Source of the DNA: Acidobacterium sp.
GTDB taxonomy: Bacteria; Acidobacteriota; Terriglobia; Terriglobales; Acidobacteriaceae
DNA: 5,879 bases
Direction of reading: 5' to 3'
Assembly: GCA_003152595.1 (NCBI GenBank)
Contig: PMAM01000206.1
Location: 41,528 to 47,406, forward strand
Both the position numbers and the translations under genes were made by a program. Shown piece by piece: positions 5,104-5,879 of the stretch (position 1 is its first letter; each line of letters starts with the position of its first letter). A model generated the notes under the pieces. It made no database searches and was not told the origin of the DNA. It saw nothing but the letters and a program-made list of their open reading frames with translations.

Positions 5104-5619
5104 ATGGAGCGAGTTTTGTACTGTATGGCTGTCTTGCTGTTTCTGTCCGCACCCTCTATGGTCCGGGCGCAGGCGGACCGCGCCCAGCACCCCACCTGGA
5201 CCGATCCGTCTACCGGGCTGATGTGGGCGGGGAAGGACAATGGCAGCGATGTGTTCCGGGGTCAGGCCGGCAATTACTGCCAGAACCTGACCCTGGGCGG
5301 CTACTCCGGCTGGCGACTGCCCACCATCGACGAGTTGCAGGGTATCTACGACCCCAGTATCGATTCCGGCGTCGGTCATTTCCAAGGTATAGGTACTACC
5401 ATCGTTTTCGAGGTCACCTATCATGTGAAGGGCAATCTGAATCTTTCTGGAGGTGGATGGCTATGGAGCAGTTCTCCGGGGGAGGTCCCGGGGACGGCGT
5501 GGTGCCTCCTCTTCTCCTCTGAACCTGGGTATGCCTCTAGCTCTGCGAAGCGGATGTTCCCCCCACCCGACAACCCCTATCTCAAGCGTGCGCTCTGTGT
5601 GCGCCGTTCCGGAAAATGA
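5104..5619 (+). CDS. Small secreted DUF1566 (Lcl_C-like) domain protein
   Basis: A 171-residue protein with a signal peptide at residues 1 to about 22 (MERVLYCMAVLLFLSAPSMV, then RA-QA as the likely cleavage site), so it is exported. The rest is one DUF1566/Lcl_C-type domain: WTDPSTGLMWAGKDNG at about 32-47, the cysteine helix and core motif YCQNLTLGGYSGWRLPTIDE at about 58-77, WLWSSS at about 119-124, and the closing RALCVR at about 162-167. Family knowledge: the domain occurs in secreted or surface proteins, often as the whole mature protein, and its biochemical role is not settled. It is compact and complete here, with its own binding site before and an intrinsic terminator after it, so it probably forms its own transcript. 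A link with the upstream protease is only positional. Confidence 0.85.
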   Translation: MERVLYCMAVLLFLSAPSMVRAQADRAQHPTWTDPSTGLMWAGKDNGSDVFRGQAGNYCQNLTLGGYSGWRLPTIDELQGIYDPSIDSGVGHFQGIGTTIVFEVTYHVKGNLNLSGGGWLWSSSPGEVPGTAWCLLFSSEPGYASSSAKRMFPPPDNPYLKRALCVRRSGK

Positions 5620-5669
5620 TGTGGCGGCTTTGGTGATTTGATTCTTCGGTCCTTTGTTTTTTTCGGGCC

Positions 5670-5688
5670 GCCCCGCAGAGGGGCTTTT
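5670..5688 (+). terminator. Intrinsic terminator after the DUF1566 gene
   Basis: GCCCC (5670-5674), loop GCAGA, GGGGC (5680-5684), then TTTT (5685-5688). It is 50 bases past the stop and oriented for the + strand. A run of seven T at 5657-5663 precedes the hairpin but is not part of it. Confidence 0.65.
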
Positions 5689-5690
5689 GG

Positions 5691-5879
5691 TTAACAGCTC
5701 CCGGGAACCGGCGAGCAGGAGTGCATCTCGCTTCGCGCTAAATCGCCAATGCGCTCATCGAGAACTTTGGAAAGGGCAATCTGCGAGTTCCGAGCGTATA
5801 CCGGCAATACGGAATGTATGGTCCGCCGCCCTGTTGCAAGCGAAAAGCGAAGATGAAGGTTTGGTCTGCGCAAATGTAT
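5691..5879 (-). other. Unrecognised minus-strand open frame running off the window end
   Basis: The minus-strand frame is open from the window edge to TAA at 5691-5693 and includes NSQIALSKVLDERIGDLARS, which looks mildly protein-like. No domain, start or ribosome binding site can be seen, and the remaining residues are arginine-rich as in many chance GC-rich frames. It could be the end of a convergent gene facing the terminator at 5670-5688, or nothing. Confidence 0.15.

Noticed and set aside
4945..5424. 159-residue minus-strand frame over the DUF1566 gene
   Set aside because: Antisense to a gene with a clear signal peptide, domain motifs, ribosome binding site and terminator.
5104..5619. 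DUF1566 protein as a variable target of a diversity-generating retroelement
   Set aside because: I recall such domains among retroelement targets, but no reverse transcriptase, template repeat or near-duplicate of the gene's 3' end is present in the window.
1..5879. tRNA, rRNA, CRISPR arrays and complete insertion sequences
   Set aside because: No cloverleaf, conserved rRNA stretch, regularly spaced direct repeats or transposase frame was found by eye.

Overview
The window looks like a chromosomal segment of a GC-rich soil-type Gram-negative bacterium. An acidobacterial (Solibacter/Bryobacter-like) origin is my best guess. It rests on a TlpA-like thioredoxin translationally coupled to a stand-alone DsbD-alpha-like protein, a small secreted DUF1566 protein, and long intergenic stretches full of inverted and short tandem repeats. 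This is inference, because no marker gene is present.

Layout, all recognisable genes on the + strand. (1) 1-195 is the C-terminal end of a thioredoxin-fold (TlpA/AhpC-TSA-like) protein, overlapping by GTGA with (2) 192-689, a secreted protein of the DsbD N-terminal (disulfide-bond corrector) type with a CX4C pair. A G-rich hairpin with a T-rich tail at 770-792 probably ends this pair. (3) 690-1621 is about 930 bases without a recognised gene. It holds a heptamer tandem repeat, two related palindromes, an AT-richer stretch, a cluster of hairpins and two unproven small ORFs (1173-1295 and 1325-1420). (4) 1622-4686 is the main locus: a secreted WD40 beta-propeller protein fused to a caspase-like (peptidase C14) domain with an intact His/Cys dyad. 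It is split by an exact 20-bp tandem duplication (2943-2982) that shifts the frame and brings in a TGA at 2969-2971. Taking out one copy joins both halves into a single 1014-residue reading frame. (5) 4687-5103 has no convincing gene. (6) 5104-5619 is a small secreted DUF1566/Lcl_C-domain protein with a strong ribosome binding site and an intrinsic terminator at 5670-5688. (7) The last 190 bases hold only a weak minus-strand open frame running off the end.

Together, genes 1 and 2 probably handle thiol-disulfide reduction outside the cytoplasm. The split WD40-caspase gene would, when intact, make an extracytoplasmic or surface protease whose propeller could act as a sensor or scaffold. As the sequence stands only the propeller half has a proper start, so the protease is either lost (pseudogene), switched off reversibly by repeat-number change, or broken only by an assembly or sequencing error. 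The most noteworthy item is that 20-bp duplication and its exact effect on the frame.
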